DNA of 64,000 nucleotides. Source: Maricaulis sp947259345 (lineage in GTDB: Bacteria > Pseudomonadota > Alphaproteobacteria > Caulobacterales > Maricaulaceae). This document shows, in pieces, positions 53,521 to 62,138 of the stretch (position 1 is the stretch's first letter; every line of letters starts with the position of its first letter). The stretch covers positions 3,453,393-3,517,392 of the forward strand of contig OZ244254.1 in assembly GCA_965217205.1 (NCBI GenBank), in the 5' to 3' direction. The position numbers and the translations under genes are program-made. The notes under the pieces were generated by a model. That model was not told the DNA's origin. It saw nothing but the letters and a program-made list of their open reading frames with translations, and did no database searches.

Positions 53521-53702
53521 CTATGACCCAGGCACTGCTTCGTTTGATCGATCAGGGGATCACAGCGCTTCCAATTCATGATGCGGTCTTGGCTCCCATC
53601 TCCAAGACGGCCCAGGTGAAGCAAGCGATGATCGATGCTTACCGCGATGTGACGGGCGGTATCGCTCAGGTCGAGGTAAGATACGGACATCACCTTCAGT
53701 GA
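53521..53702 (+). pseudogene. 3' fragment of an unidentified gene, cut by IS66
   Basis: From the first base after the element an open frame runs to a TGA at 53700 and encodes about 59 residues, including L-L-R-L-I-D-Q-G-I-T-A-L-P-I-H-D-A-V-L-A-P and M-I-D-A-Y-R-D-V-T-G-G. The A-L-P-I-H-D segment with a following helix resembles the C-terminal parts of some plasmid or phage replication/primase proteins, but this is a weak resemblance and I do not assign a family. The 5' part is missing. It is unrelated to the kinase fragment on the other side. Confidence 0.55.
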
Positions 53703-53741
53703 CCATGGTGAGCCGTACGGCTCTACCTAGGACGCATTGTT

Positions 53742-53850
53742 GGGAGGGGGGTGAGGTGTTCCCCCCTCCTAAGGGCAAGCCTTGGGCACCTGAGGGACAC
53801 ATCTAACACATACAGTGGGTAGGGGGATGGGGTGGGTATCCCCCCACCTA
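53742..53850. other. G-run/C-run rich segment with hairpins and a G-quadruplex motif
   Basis: GGAGGGGGG (53743-53751) is complementary to CCCCCCTCC (53761-53769). Further on, four G-runs of 3, 5, 4 and 3 bases with loops TA, AT and T (53817-53836) satisfy the usual G-quadruplex pattern and are followed by TATCCCCCCACC, which could compete by pairing. No gene is supported between 53703 and 53941. Confidence 0.55.
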
Positions 53851-53941
53851 ACGATGCCCCTCAAGGATCCTTAGGGCTACACCTACAGTACATCCCTCGC
53901 CCCCCCAGGCCCGTTGTCCATATGTAGGGGGCTTAGGAGTT

Positions 53942-54493
53942 CTACGCGGATTTGCGCTTGATCCTCTGGACACTCGAACGGCTAATCCCGAGCTGTTCAG
54001 CGACGGCTGCCTCGGTCAATCCGTCAGACAGTAACCGGTGCACCTCCGGGGCCTTTCTTCGGGCAGTCGGGGCTCGTCCCTTGTACTTTCCTTCGGCCTT
54101 TGCCTTCGCGATCCCCTCGCGTTGCCGTTCCAACATGATCTCGCGTTCGAACTCGGCAACGGACCCCAGCACGCCTATCATCAAGTTGCTGGTTGCCGTG
54201 CCTGTATCAAGGTTCATCGCAAGGATGCGTAGGGTCGCTCCCTTGGACTTCACAGCGTCGATCACCGTCATGAGATCGCGGATAGATCGGGCCAACCGGT
54301 CCAGCTTGGTGACCACCAGCGTGTCGCCCTCCCGAATAAAATCTAGAGCGTCCCTCAGGGCGTCTCTCGTGGCCACTGACGAGACTTTCTCGGTAAAGAG
54401 TCTCTCTGCCCCAGCGGCACGCAAATCGCGCTCCTGAGCCTCTAGACCGGCTTCCTGATCAACGGTCGAAGTTCTCGCATACCCAACTATCAT
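53942..54493 (-). CDS. Serine recombinase, resolvase/invertase family
   Basis: A 183-residue resolvase of the Tn3/gamma-delta/Hin type. The catalytic serine is in G-Y-A-R-T-S-T-V-D-Q near the N terminus. Other site blocks are L-D-R-L-A-R-S (arginines of the active site), the helix-E region E-F-E-R-E-I-M-L-E-R and G-R-A-P-T-A-R. The C terminus is a helix-turn-helix (L-T-E-A-A-V-A-E-Q-L-G-I-S-R-S-S-V-Q-R). GAGGG precedes ATG 54493. No transposase of the Tn3 class is adjacent, so this is probably the remnant of a transposon or plasmid resolution module. Composition is less GC-rich than the neighbouring chromosomal genes. Confidence 0.92.
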   Translation of the reverse strand: MIVGYARTSTVDQEAGLEAQERDLRAAGAERLFTEKVSSVATRDALRDALDFIREGDTLVVTKLDRLARSIRDLMTVIDAVKSKGATLRILAMNLDTGTATSNLMIGVLGSVAEFEREIMLERQREGIAKAKAEGKYKGRAPTARRKAPEVHRLLSDGLTEAAVAEQLGISRSSVQRIKRKSA

Positions 54494-54701
54494 CGCACCC
54501 TCGCAAGCGTCACATAACTCTTGAGCTAATGACGCATCGAGCGTCAAAGGTCAATAAGTATGTGTGTGACGCTCGCTGGGGCGCTCTTGAGGCGGCGTCA
54601 CTAGGGCAAGGTCAAGCGGTGCTTTGCGGGGCGGGCAATATTTCGCACGCATCCGCCCCCATCTGTTTTAGTGCGGTCCGGCTGGTCGGGTTGGTTGATC
54701 G

Positions 54702-55058
54702 TCAAGACGGCGGCCGCAACCCTAGTCGCGGACCCAGCCAGGTCATGGCGAGATACAGCCCCACGGTTACTACACAGCCCAGTATCAGGGATGGCCAAAA
54801 GCCGATGCCGCGCCGAAGCAGCGCGGGGATCAGCAGGAACATGGGCAGGGACGGCAGGACGAACCAGAAGGTGGCTTCGGCGTGGTCGGCGAGCCGGTTG
54901 GTGTCCTTCGTCTCCTGCCAGAGCCAGACCATGCCCAGGACGGAGACGATGGGCAGGGAGGCGACCAACGCGCCCATGGCCGCGCTGCGCTTGGCCGCTT
55001 CCGAAACGATGCCAACCAGGACACCGGAGATGAGGGATTTGATGACCAGCCAAAGCAT
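54702..55058 (-). CDS. DUF3147-like membrane protein
   Basis: A 118-residue protein with four hydrophobic segments: M-L-W-L-V-I-K-S-L-I-S-G, M-G-A-L-V-A-S-L-P-I-V-S-V-L, F-W-F-V-L-P-S-L-P-M-F-L-L-I and L-I-L-G-C-V-V-T-V-G-L-Y. The order and the central K-D-T-N-R-L-A-D-H-A block fit the DUF3147 family, whose function is unknown. ATG 55058 has GGAG seven bases upstream. It follows the acyltransferase gene by 46 bases on the same strand. Bases 54494-54701 between it and the resolvase hold nothing recognisable. Confidence 0.75.
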   Translation of the reverse strand: MLWLVIKSLISGVLVGIVSEAAKRSAAMGALVASLPIVSVLGMVWLWQETKDTNRLADHAEATFWFVLPSLPMFLLIPALLRRGIGFWPSLILGCVVTVGLYLAMTWLGPRLGLRPPS

Positions 55059-55104
55059 TATGCGCTCCGTTCGCGAGATGGTGAAGACCGGGCTGCCGGG
55101 TCCT

Positions 55105-56154
55105 TCAGCCGTGGCTTGATCTGAATAGCCGCCCCGACAACCCCAGTGCAGGTTTCTCCACAAAATGCCAGGACAGCGCCGCAGCAGCCGCCGTGATCGG
55201 AATGCCTATCATGGCGAGGTGAAGCAGCGATGTTGCCCAGCCCCAATGCCAGACCAGCTGGAACAAGGGGTAGTGCCAGATGTAGAGGCCGTAGGGCCAG
55301 TCTGGCAGGCTGGAACCGGTCGGCACTCGGTCGAGCCGGGACAGCCCGACCCAGAGGACCAGCGTTGCTAGGGCGAGGTTCCAGACGATCTGTGCGGCGG
55401 GATGGTCGCCCAGGAACCAGGCCAGCGGCAAGGCTACGGCAAGGGGGATCGGGGTCAGCGGAATGCGGTCACGCAGAGTGTACGCCACCACACCCAACAG
55501 GAAGGCAGCTGCCAGCCGACTGCCCTCGATGAAGACGGCCGGTGCTTCCGGGTGCCGGAGGGCCAAATAAACAACCAAGGCTGACATCCCGAGCCACAGC
55601 AGGCTGATCGCGAGCGGCCTCCACAGCGCCCGCGTGAAGAACAGCAGTGCTGCAGCCGCATAGGCCAGGACTTCATAGCGCAACGTCCACAGCGAGGCCG
55701 AGAATTCACCCGGTGCCGGATTGCCGATAAAGACACCCGCCGGGCCACCAGAGGTGTCAGCGAAAAAGACAATGTTGGGGATGAAGAGCCATGTCTGCGC
55801 GGACTGCCAGTAAGCCGCAGGAGACAGGCCGGTTGCGACCGGGCCGAGGATCAGGACGGCCGCAAGCGAAAGAACGATGAGGGCAGGCCAGAGGCGCAAG
55901 GCTCGCGCCAGCACGAAGCGAAACAGGTTCCGCCGCCGATCCAGGCTCCCGGCAATGAGAAAGCCGGATAGGATGAAGAAGCAATTCACGGCCAGATAAC
56001 CGGGAGACCAGCCCTGCAGACTGACAAGGGACTGGCTGCCAGTTCCCATCGCCACGACGAAAAGATGTTCGAGGATGACCAGGCTCGCCAAGAGGATCCG
56101 GATCGGTGTGAAACGATTATCGCGGCCCTGAAAGGCCTCGCCGATACGGATCAT
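55105..56154 (-). CDS. Acyltransferase 3 family membrane protein (OafA/YrhL-like)
   Basis: A 349-residue integral membrane protein with about ten hydrophobic segments. The opening R-F-T-P-I-R-I-L-L-A-S-L-V-I-L-E-H replaces the usual R-x-x-A-x-x-x-V-x-x-x-H of the family but keeps the final His position. G-Y-L-A-V-N-C-F-F-I-L-S-G-F-L-I-A and the R-R-R-N-L-F-R-F-V-L-A-R-A-L-R-L-W-P block are typical. Such enzymes O-acetylate cell-surface sugars or polysaccharides. ATG 56154 is preferred for its GGAGAG box; ATG 56166 has none. No polysaccharide genes are near, so the target is unknown. Confidence 0.86.
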   Translation of the reverse strand: MIRIGEAFQGRDNRFTPIRILLASLVILEHLFVVAMGTGSQSLVSLQGWSPGYLAVNCFFILSGFLIAGSLDRRRNLFRFVLARALRLWPALIVLSLAAVLILGPVATGLSPAAYWQSAQTWLFIPNIVFFADTSGGPAGVFIGNPAPGEFSASLWTLRYEVLAYAAAALLFFTRALWRPLAISLLWLGMSALVVYLALRHPEAPAVFIEGSRLAAAFLLGVVAYTLRDRIPLTPIPLAVALPLAWFLGDHPAAQIVWNLALATLVLWVGLSRLDRVPTGSSLPDWPYGLYIWHYPLFQLVWHWGWATSLLHLAMIGIPITAAAAALSWHFVEKPALGLSGRLFRSSHG

Positions 56155-56209
56155 GCCGCTCTCCATGCACCGGATTAACGCCCCGACTAGGTTACCGGGC
56201 CGCCATCCA

Positions 56210-56896
56210 TTAGAATAACCGGTTGAATTCGCTGTAGGCCCCGCGCGTGCGCAGCGTGACCGTCACGGCGACATCGGCCCGATTGCGCCAGAACCAGCCA
56301 TGATGCCCGTCGAACTCGGCCGCGAACTCGCCGCTGTCGCCAGACTCGTTTCGCCCCTGGCGGTAGGAGATGAAGGCGTCCTGCGGGTTGTCCCCGTGCA
56401 GGTCGGAATTCAGTCCGGCCTGGTCCGTCGTCCATTCATAGATGGCGGTCCCTCCTTGCCGCATGGTCAGCTTGACCTCCGTGGCCTCACCCGGCTGGAG
56501 GGTGATGGAGATCGTGTCGCGCCATTCCGGGGCCGCAGGCTCGACCGGAGCCTCGGTCACCGGTGTGGCTTCCTCCGGCACAGCTGTTTCAGCAGGTGTG
56601 TCCTGTGGGATGACGGCAGCAGACGAGACAGCGGCTTCCTGCGGTGCCGCAGATCCGGCCTGCGCAGTTGTGGTTTCGCGATCAGCAGTCGCCTCCTCGG
56701 CGAGCTGCATCTTGATCTCGCCCATCTGGGTGAGCCCAAGGACACGGCCGATCCGGGTCGGGTCGATGCCGTATTCGGCGGGCAGGACGATGGTCACCAG
56801 AATGACGATGGCGGCTACCAGCGCCACCAGGGCGGACTTCAAAAGGCTCTCGCTGGACGGAAGATCGTCGCGGGACGGGAGTTGGGAATTGAACAT
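56210..56896 (-). CDS. Membrane-anchored periplasmic protein of the metal-efflux cluster
   Basis: A 228-residue protein with a single N-terminal membrane segment (about 20-42, S-A-L-V-A-L-V-A-A-I-V-I-L-V), a Glu/Ala/Pro/Thr-rich linker (about 70-125) and a C-terminal beta domain (about 130-228) with T-I-S-I-T-L-Q-P-G-E, I-Y-E-W-T-T-D and H-H-G-W-F-W-R-N. Proteins of this layout are often called transmembrane anchor protein next to HupE and CzcA genes; their role is not established. GGAG precedes ATG 56896. It lies 23 bases after the HupE-like gene and is the last gene of the operon. Confidence 0.72.
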   Translation of the reverse strand: MFNSQLPSRDDLPSSESLLKSALVALVAAIVILVTIVLPAEYGIDPTRIGRVLGLTQMGEIKMQLAEEATADRETTTAQAGSAAPQEAAVSSAAVIPQDTPAETAVPEEATPVTEAPVEPAAPEWRDTISITLQPGEATEVKLTMRQGGTAIYEWTTDQAGLNSDLHGDNPQDAFISYRQGRNESGDSGEFAAEFDGHHGWFWRNRADVAVTVTLRTRGAYSEFNRLF

Positions 56897-56919
56897 GGGA
56901 AATCTCCGAAAATCTGTGT

Positions 56920-57636
56920 CTACGCGACGAAGTAGCCGGTGAGCTGATAGCCCATCAGGATGAAGCCGGCGCACATGAGAATGGCGTTGGCGAGGAAGGC
57001 ATGACGGGCAAAGCTCGCCGTGCGCCGCCAGAAGCCCATCGCGATCAGGATCGCCGCCAGGGCCAGAAGCTGGCCGACCTCAACCCCGACATTGAAGGCC
57101 AGGAGGTTGGGCAGGAGCCCGTCCGGCGCGATGTCATAGTCGATCAGCTTGGTCGACAGGCCGAAACCGTGGAACAGGCCGAAGACCAGCGTGGCGGCCT
57201 TGGTGGAAGGCTGCACGCCGAACCAGCGCTGGAAGGCTCCCAGATTGTCCATCGCTTTGTAGACAACGGACAGGCCGATAATGGCGTCGATCAGATAGGC
57301 GTTAAGCCCGATATTGAAGAAGACACCAGCCAGCATGGTGGTGGAATGGCCGATGGCGAACAGGCTGACATAGATGCCGACATGCTTGAGCCGGTAGAGG
57401 AAGAAGACCACGCCGAACAGGAAGAGGAGGTGGTCATACCCCGTCACCATGTGCTTAGCGCCCAGATAGAGGAAGGGGATCAGATTGATGCCCGTGATCT
57501 CCTGGATATAGCCCTTGTCGCCTTCCGTGACCCCGTGGGCCAGCGCATCGCCGCCCACCAGGAGACACGCAGAGAGCGCTGCGAAGACCGCCCATAGCGA
57601 CCGGTTTGAGCCCGAATTGGGCGGGAATGAAAACAT
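56920..57636 (-). CDS. HupE/UreJ-family membrane protein
   Basis: A 238-residue membrane protein with a signal-like N terminus (ending A-L-A-H-G) and about six hydrophobic segments. Family features are G-Y-D-H-L-L-F-L-F-G, F-A-I-G-H-S-T-T-M, F-G-L-F-H-G-F-G-L-S and a C-terminal G-Y-Q-L-T-G. The histidines inside membrane segments fit a metal permease; HupE/UreJ proteins carry nickel or related ions. Here it sits in a Czc-type efflux operon, 71 bases after czcA, where such proteins may help metal release across the membrane (inference). Confidence 0.83.
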   Translation of the reverse strand: MFSFPPNSGSNRSLWAVFAALSACLLVGGDALAHGVTEGDKGYIQEITGINLIPFLYLGAKHMVTGYDHLLFLFGVVFFLYRLKHVGIYVSLFAIGHSTTMLAGVFFNIGLNAYLIDAIIGLSVVYKAMDNLGAFQRWFGVQPSTKAATLVFGLFHGFGLSTKLIDYDIAPDGLLPNLLAFNVGVEVGQLLALAAILIAMGFWRRTASFARHAFLANAILMCAGFILMGYQLTGYFVA

Positions 57637-57707
57637 GTGATACTCCGAAGTGAAGTCGGGCCGATGACCCGGCCCGGACAGGACGCCCGGACCGGATCAT
57701 GAGGGGA

Positions 57708-60700
57708 TCAGGCGAGTTCCTCGCGGGTTGCGTCGTCCGCCCGGGCCGCCTTGCCGCCCAGGAAGCTCCGGACAATGCGCAAGAGGGCCGGAAGAACCAG
57801 CAGGGTCAGCAAGGTCGACGAGGCAATGCCACCAATGACGACCGTTGCCAGAGGCCGCTGGACCTCTGCACCGGCACCGACATTGAGCGCCATCGGCACA
57901 AAGCCGAGACTGGCCACCAGCGCCGTCATCAGGACCGGGCGCAGGCGGGTTAGCGCCCCTTCCCGGATCGCCTCCTCAAGCGGTTTGCCTTCATCCATCA
58001 GGCTGCGGATGAAGCTAACCATTACGACACCGTTGAGCACCGCGACCCCGGACAGGGCAATGAAGCCCACCCCGGCCGAGATCGACAGGGGCAAGTCCCG
58101 CAGGAGCAGCGCCGCGACCCCGCCGGTCAGCGCCAGCGGCACACCGGAGAAGACCACGGCGGCATCCGCCACCGAGCGGAACAGGGCCAGCAGAAGGAGG
58201 AAGATCATGGCCAGAGCCACCGGCACGACGAGGCTGAGCCGGTTGGCGGCGGAGATCAGCTGCTCGAATGTGCCGCCATACTCCACCCAATAGCCTGCAG
58301 GCACTTCGGCCTCATTGCGGACCAGGTCCTGAACCTCTGTCACGAAGGACCCCAGATCGCGGCCACGAACATTGGCGGTGACGACGATGCGCCGCTTACC
58401 GTTTTCGCGACTGATCTGGTTGGGACCGATGACTAGCGAGATATCGGCCAGTTCGCGCAGCGGGATGGTCTCAACGTGGCCATCTTCCCTTGCCGAAAGC
58501 GGCACGTTGAGCCGCTCCAGAAGCGCAACATTGCTCCGCAAATCCTCCGGCAAACGCACGATGACATCGAACCGCCGGTCGCCTTCGAAGATTTGTCCGG
58601 CCCGCGTCCCGGCCAGGGAGGTTCGGATCACGGACTGCACGTCATCCACGGACAGGCCGTATCGGGCCAGCGCCTCACGGCGGGGCTCGATCTGCATCAT
58701 GGGAAGACCGGTGGCCTGTTCCAGGGAAATGTCCCGGGCTCCTTCGACCTGTCCCATCAGACCTTCGATCCGCTGACCGATGGCCAGCAGTTCGTCGAGA
58801 TCATCGCCGAACACCTTCACCGCGACATCCGCCCGCACACCGGAGAGGAGTTCATTGAACCGCATCTCGATGGGCTGGGTGAATTCATAGCGATTGCCCG
58901 GCACCTGCTGGACGGCCTCGTTTAGCTGGGCGACCAGCTCTTCACGGGGCAGGCGCGGATCGGGCCAGTCCTCACGCGGATGCAGGAGGATGAAAGTGTC
59001 CGCCACGCTGGGTGGCATCGGGTCGGTGGCCACATCGGCGGTGCCGATCTTGGACACGATCCGCTCGATCTGCGGGAAGCTCCGCAGCTGTTCCTCCAGA
59101 TGGGTCTGCATCTCCAGCGCCTGACTGAGACTGGTGCCGGGAATGCGCAGCGCGTGCAGGGCGATATCGCCTTCCTCAAGCTGCGGAATGAACTCCGAGC
59201 CCATGCGGGAGGCGGCCATCCCGGCCACGACCACTAGGGCCACCGCCCCGGCCAGGACCACCCAGCGCAGTTTCAGCGCCATGCCCAGAACCGGGGCATA
59301 GAGCTTCGCCGCGCCGCGCATCAAGATGTTCGGCTTTTCCTGCACTTTGCCTGTGACGATCATCGCGACCGCAGCCGGGACGAAGGTCAGGGAGAGGATC
59401 ATCGCCGAGGTGAGGGCGAAGACCACAGTAAAGGCCATCGGGTGGAACATTTTCCCTTCTACGCCGGTTAGGGCGAAGATCGGGACATAGACCAGGGTGA
59501 TGATCAGCACACCGAAGAGCGAGGGACGGATCACTTCGGCGGCAGCCTCGGCTGTCTCCTTGAAACGCTCCTCGCGGGTCAGAAGGCGGCCATATTCATG
59601 TTGCCGCAAACCGAGCCGCCTCAGGCAGTTTTCGATGATGATCACCGCCCCGTCGACGATAAGACCGAAGTCCAGCGCCCCCAGACTCATCAGATTGCCG
59701 GAGACCCGGTTCTCCACCATGCCGGTGATGGTCATCAGCATGGAGAGCGGGATGACCAGCGCCGTCAGGATCGCCGCGCGGACATTGCCGAGCAGAAGGA
59801 AGAGCACGACGATGACTAGCAATGCGCCTTCAACGAGGTTCTTCTCCACGGTCTCGATGGTGCGGTCGACCAGTTCGGTTCGGTTGTAGATCGCGTCGGC
59901 CCTTATACCCGCAGGCAGGGCTTCGGCGGCCTCTTCTAAACGGATGGCCACATCATGTGCCACCTGGCGGCTGTTCTCGCCCATCAGCATGAAGACCGTA
60001 CCCAGAACGACTTCACGGCCATTCTCGGTGGCGGCCCCGGTGCGAAGCTCCTCTCCCAGGATCACATCGGCCACATCCCGGATCAGGATGGGCTGGCCAT
60101 TGCGATTGGTGATGACGGCAGCTTCCAGATCAGCGATGGAACCCGCCTGACCGGTCGAGCGGATCAGCAGCTGTTCGCCATTGTGCTCGACATACCCCGC
60201 GCCGGTATTGGTGTTGTTGCGGGACAGGGCCTCGACCACATCGTCCAGCGTTAGACCGTAGGCGGCCAGCTGATCCGGGTGCGGGGTGACATGATACTGG
60301 CGGACATAGCCGCCAATCGTGTTCACCTCAACCACGCCAGGCGTGCGCAGGAGCTGCGGACGGATGACCCAGTCCTGCAGGGTGCGCAGGTCTTCGGCAG
60401 TCCAGTCCAACCCGTCATCGCGTGTCGCGCCCGGTTCGATCTCCAGCGTGTACATGAAGATCTCACCCAGGCCCGTGGCGATGGGGCCCATTTCGGGGAT
60501 CACCCCCTCGGGCAGCTGATCACGGACGGCCTGCAGCCGCTCATTCACCAATTGCCGTGCGAAGTAGATGTCGGTTCCGTCCTGGAATACGACCGTGACC
60601 TGGGACAGGCCATAGCGGGAAACCGAGCGGGTATAGTCCAGCCCCGGAATGCCGGAGATGGCGGTCTCGATGGGGAAGGTAATCCTCTGTTCTGCTTCCA

Positions 60701-60875
60701 GCGGCGAGAAGCCCTCCGCCTCCGAATTGATCTGTACCTGGACATTGGTGATGTCCGGTGTGGCGTCAATGGGCAGTCGCTGGAAGTTCCACACCCCGAG
60801 GGCCCCAAGGGCGAGCACAAGGAACAGGACCAGCCAGCGATAGCGGATCGACTGGTATATAATGGATTTCAGCAT
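57708..60875 (-). CDS. czcA: Heavy-metal efflux RND pump, CzcA-like
   Basis: A 1055-residue pump with the full RND plan of twelve helices and two large periplasmic loops. The TM4 signature L-D-F-G-L-I-V-D-G-A-V-I-I-I-E-N is the form seen in divalent-metal pumps (CzcA, CnrA, NccA); copper/silver pumps such as CusA carry G-A-M-V-D-A-A-I-V-M-I-E-N. The likely substrates are therefore zinc, cobalt, cadmium or nickel; a definite ion cannot be given. It follows czcB by nine bases. The C terminus ends in a short polar tail after the last helix. The operon has no obvious metal-responsive regulator within the window. Confidence 0.9.
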   Translation of the reverse strand: MLKSIIYQSIRYRWLVLFLVLALGALGVWNFQRLPIDATPDITNVQVQINSEAEGFSPLEAEQRITFPIETAISGIPGLDYTRSVSRYGLSQVTVVFQDGTDIYFARQLVNERLQAVRDQLPEGVIPEMGPIATGLGEIFMYTLEIEPGATRDDGLDWTAEDLRTLQDWVIRPQLLRTPGVVEVNTIGGYVRQYHVTPHPDQLAAYGLTLDDVVEALSRNNTNTGAGYVEHNGEQLLIRSTGQAGSIADLEAAVITNRNGQPILIRDVADVILGEELRTGAATENGREVVLGTVFMLMGENSRQVAHDVAIRLEEAAEALPAGIRADAIYNRTELVDRTIETVEKNLVEGALLVIVVLFLLLGNVRAAILTALVIPLSMLMTITGMVENRVSGNLMSLGALDFGLIVDGAVIIIENCLRRLGLRQHEYGRLLTREERFKETAEAAAEVIRPSLFGVLIITLVYVPIFALTGVEGKMFHPMAFTVVFALTSAMILSLTFVPAAVAMIVTGKVQEKPNILMRGAAKLYAPVLGMALKLRWVVLAGAVALVVVAGMAASRMGSEFIPQLEEGDIALHALRIPGTSLSQALEMQTHLEEQLRSFPQIERIVSKIGTADVATDPMPPSVADTFILLHPREDWPDPRLPREELVAQLNEAVQQVPGNRYEFTQPIEMRFNELLSGVRADVAVKVFGDDLDELLAIGQRIEGLMGQVEGARDISLEQATGLPMMQIEPRREALARYGLSVDDVQSVIRTSLAGTRAGQIFEGDRRFDVIVRLPEDLRSNVALLERLNVPLSAREDGHVETIPLRELADISLVIGPNQISRENGKRRIVVTANVRGRDLGSFVTEVQDLVRNEAEVPAGYWVEYGGTFEQLISAANRLSLVVPVALAMIFLLLLALFRSVADAAVVFSGVPLALTGGVAALLLRDLPLSISAGVGFIALSGVAVLNGVVMVSFIRSLMDEGKPLEEAIREGALTRLRPVLMTALVASLGFVPMALNVGAGAEVQRPLATVVIGGIASSTLLTLLVLPALLRIVRSFLGGKAARADDATREELA

Positions 60876-60884
60876 GATCCGCTC

Positions 60885-62138
60885 CTAGTGATCGTGGCTC
60901 GCGCCGGACTTCATGACATCCGCCGTGATCAGGAAGGCGGCCTCGCTGACATAGGTCACACCTGGGTCGATGCCGCCCAGGATTTCCGTCCATTGCGGCG
61001 TCTGGCGGCCGAGGTCCAGCATGCGGACCTCATAGGTGTCACCGAACTGGGCATAGACGACCGTGAAGTCGCGGAAGCGCTGCAGGGCGTCCGTGCGGAC
61101 GGCGAGCGGCACATCGAACTCACCCACCTCGATGCGGGCGCGGATGCGTTCGCCGGGGCGCCATTGGCCATCCTCATTGGGGATTTCCACATGGGCGATG
61201 GCCCGCTGGCTCGCCGGATCGATCATCGGAGAGAGGAATTCGATCTCGCTCTCCACGCTGCGTCCGCCGTCGAAGCTGCTTACATGAACCGGCTGACCGG
61301 TCGCGACAGCGCCGAGGTCGCCGGGATAGATGAAGAGTTCTGCATGCAGCTGGCTGGGGTCAGCGACCACGAAGAGCGGTTCGCTGCCGGTCGGACCATT
61401 CAGCGTCGCCCCGCGTTCCACCACGACACCGCTGATCGGTGAGGTGACGGAATAGGTCTGCAGGCTTTCCGTGGCCGTGATGCGGGCCAGGGTCTGACCG
61501 ACCTCGACGCGGTCCCCGATGCTGGCATTGAGGGCGACGACACGCCCCGGCAGCCAGCCGCGCAGCTCGGCGCGACCTTCCGGCATCAGTTCGATCTCGC
61601 CATAGACCTCGACCATCTCGTCCAGTGTCGCCGGACCGGTGACGGCTACGGCAATGCCGCCCGCTTCGGCTTGTTCCGAAGCGATCGTGGTGCGGCCCTC
61701 ATACGACTCATATTGCCAGCGCCCGTTCACACCCGGCATGGAAGCTGTGACCGCCACATCGAAGGAGTGGGGTTCGGTCACCACACCATCACCGCGCAGG
61801 AAGTCTTCCTGGGGGGTGAACTCAAAGCGGTCGATCTGCCCACCCAAGCGCGTCAGTTCGATGGTCGCACTGACGCGGGTGGGATCAACCGGCTGGCCGT
61901 TGAGATAGGGGAAGAGGCGGAATTCGGGATCGACCCCGTCCTCGAAAATGGTGAGTTCCAAAGCGAAGTCGCCCTGGCGCAGCATGCGACCGCGATGCGG
62001 GCCACGCTCATACTCTTCTGCTACGGATTCACCATGGCCGCCTCCGCCGGAGGCTTCCGGGGCGCTGGGAGAGCAGGCGATCAGCGCGAGCGCCGTGGAG
62101 CCGCACAGGGCGGTCGTGAAAATGTTTCGGATGGTCAT
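60885..62138 (-). CDS. czcB: Heavy-metal efflux adaptor, CzcB-like lipoprotein
   Basis: A 417-residue adaptor with a lipoprotein signal (lipobox A-L-I-A-C, Cys at about residue 22). An N-terminal extra domain (about 35-140) begins G-P-H-R-G-R-M-L-R-Q-G-D-F-A-L-E-L-T-I-F-E, typical of CzcB-type adaptors, followed by lipoyl (G-R-V-V-A-L-N-A-S-I-G-D), beta-barrel and membrane-proximal domains. It ends G-A-S-H-D-H, a potential metal-binding tail. Coiled-coil hairpin is very short, as in CusB/CzcB. Its ATG overlaps the stop of the channel gene (TAATG). It couples the pump to the outer-membrane channel and may deliver metal ions. Confidence 0.88.
   Translation of the reverse strand: MTIRNIFTTALCGSTALALIACSPSAPEASGGGGHGESVAEEYERGPHRGRMLRQGDFALELTIFEDGVDPEFRLFPYLNGQPVDPTRVSATIELTRLGGQIDRFEFTPQEDFLRGDGVVTEPHSFDVAVTASMPGVNGRWQYESYEGRTTIASEQAEAGGIAVAVTGPATLDEMVEVYGEIELMPEGRAELRGWLPGRVVALNASIGDRVEVGQTLARITATESLQTYSVTSPISGVVVERGATLNGPTGSEPLFVVADPSQLHAELFIYPGDLGAVATGQPVHVSSFDGGRSVESEIEFLSPMIDPASQRAIAHVEIPNEDGQWRPGERIRARIEVGEFDVPLAVRTDALQRFRDFTVVYAQFGDTYEVRMLDLGRQTPQWTEILGGIDPGVTYVSEAAFLITADVMKSGASHDH

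Noticed and set aside
50678..53702. Idea that the kinase fragment and the right-hand fragment are halves of one gene split by IS66
   Set aside because: They read on opposite strands and belong to unrelated families, so they were never one gene.
53942..54493. Resolvase as part of a Tn3-type transposon in this window
   Set aside because: No Tn3 transposase and no 38-bp-type terminal repeats were found near it.
57708..60875. Calling the metal pump a copper/silver pump (CusA)
   Set aside because: The TM4 motif is DFG-IVDGAV, the divalent form; the CusA form GAMVDAA is absent.
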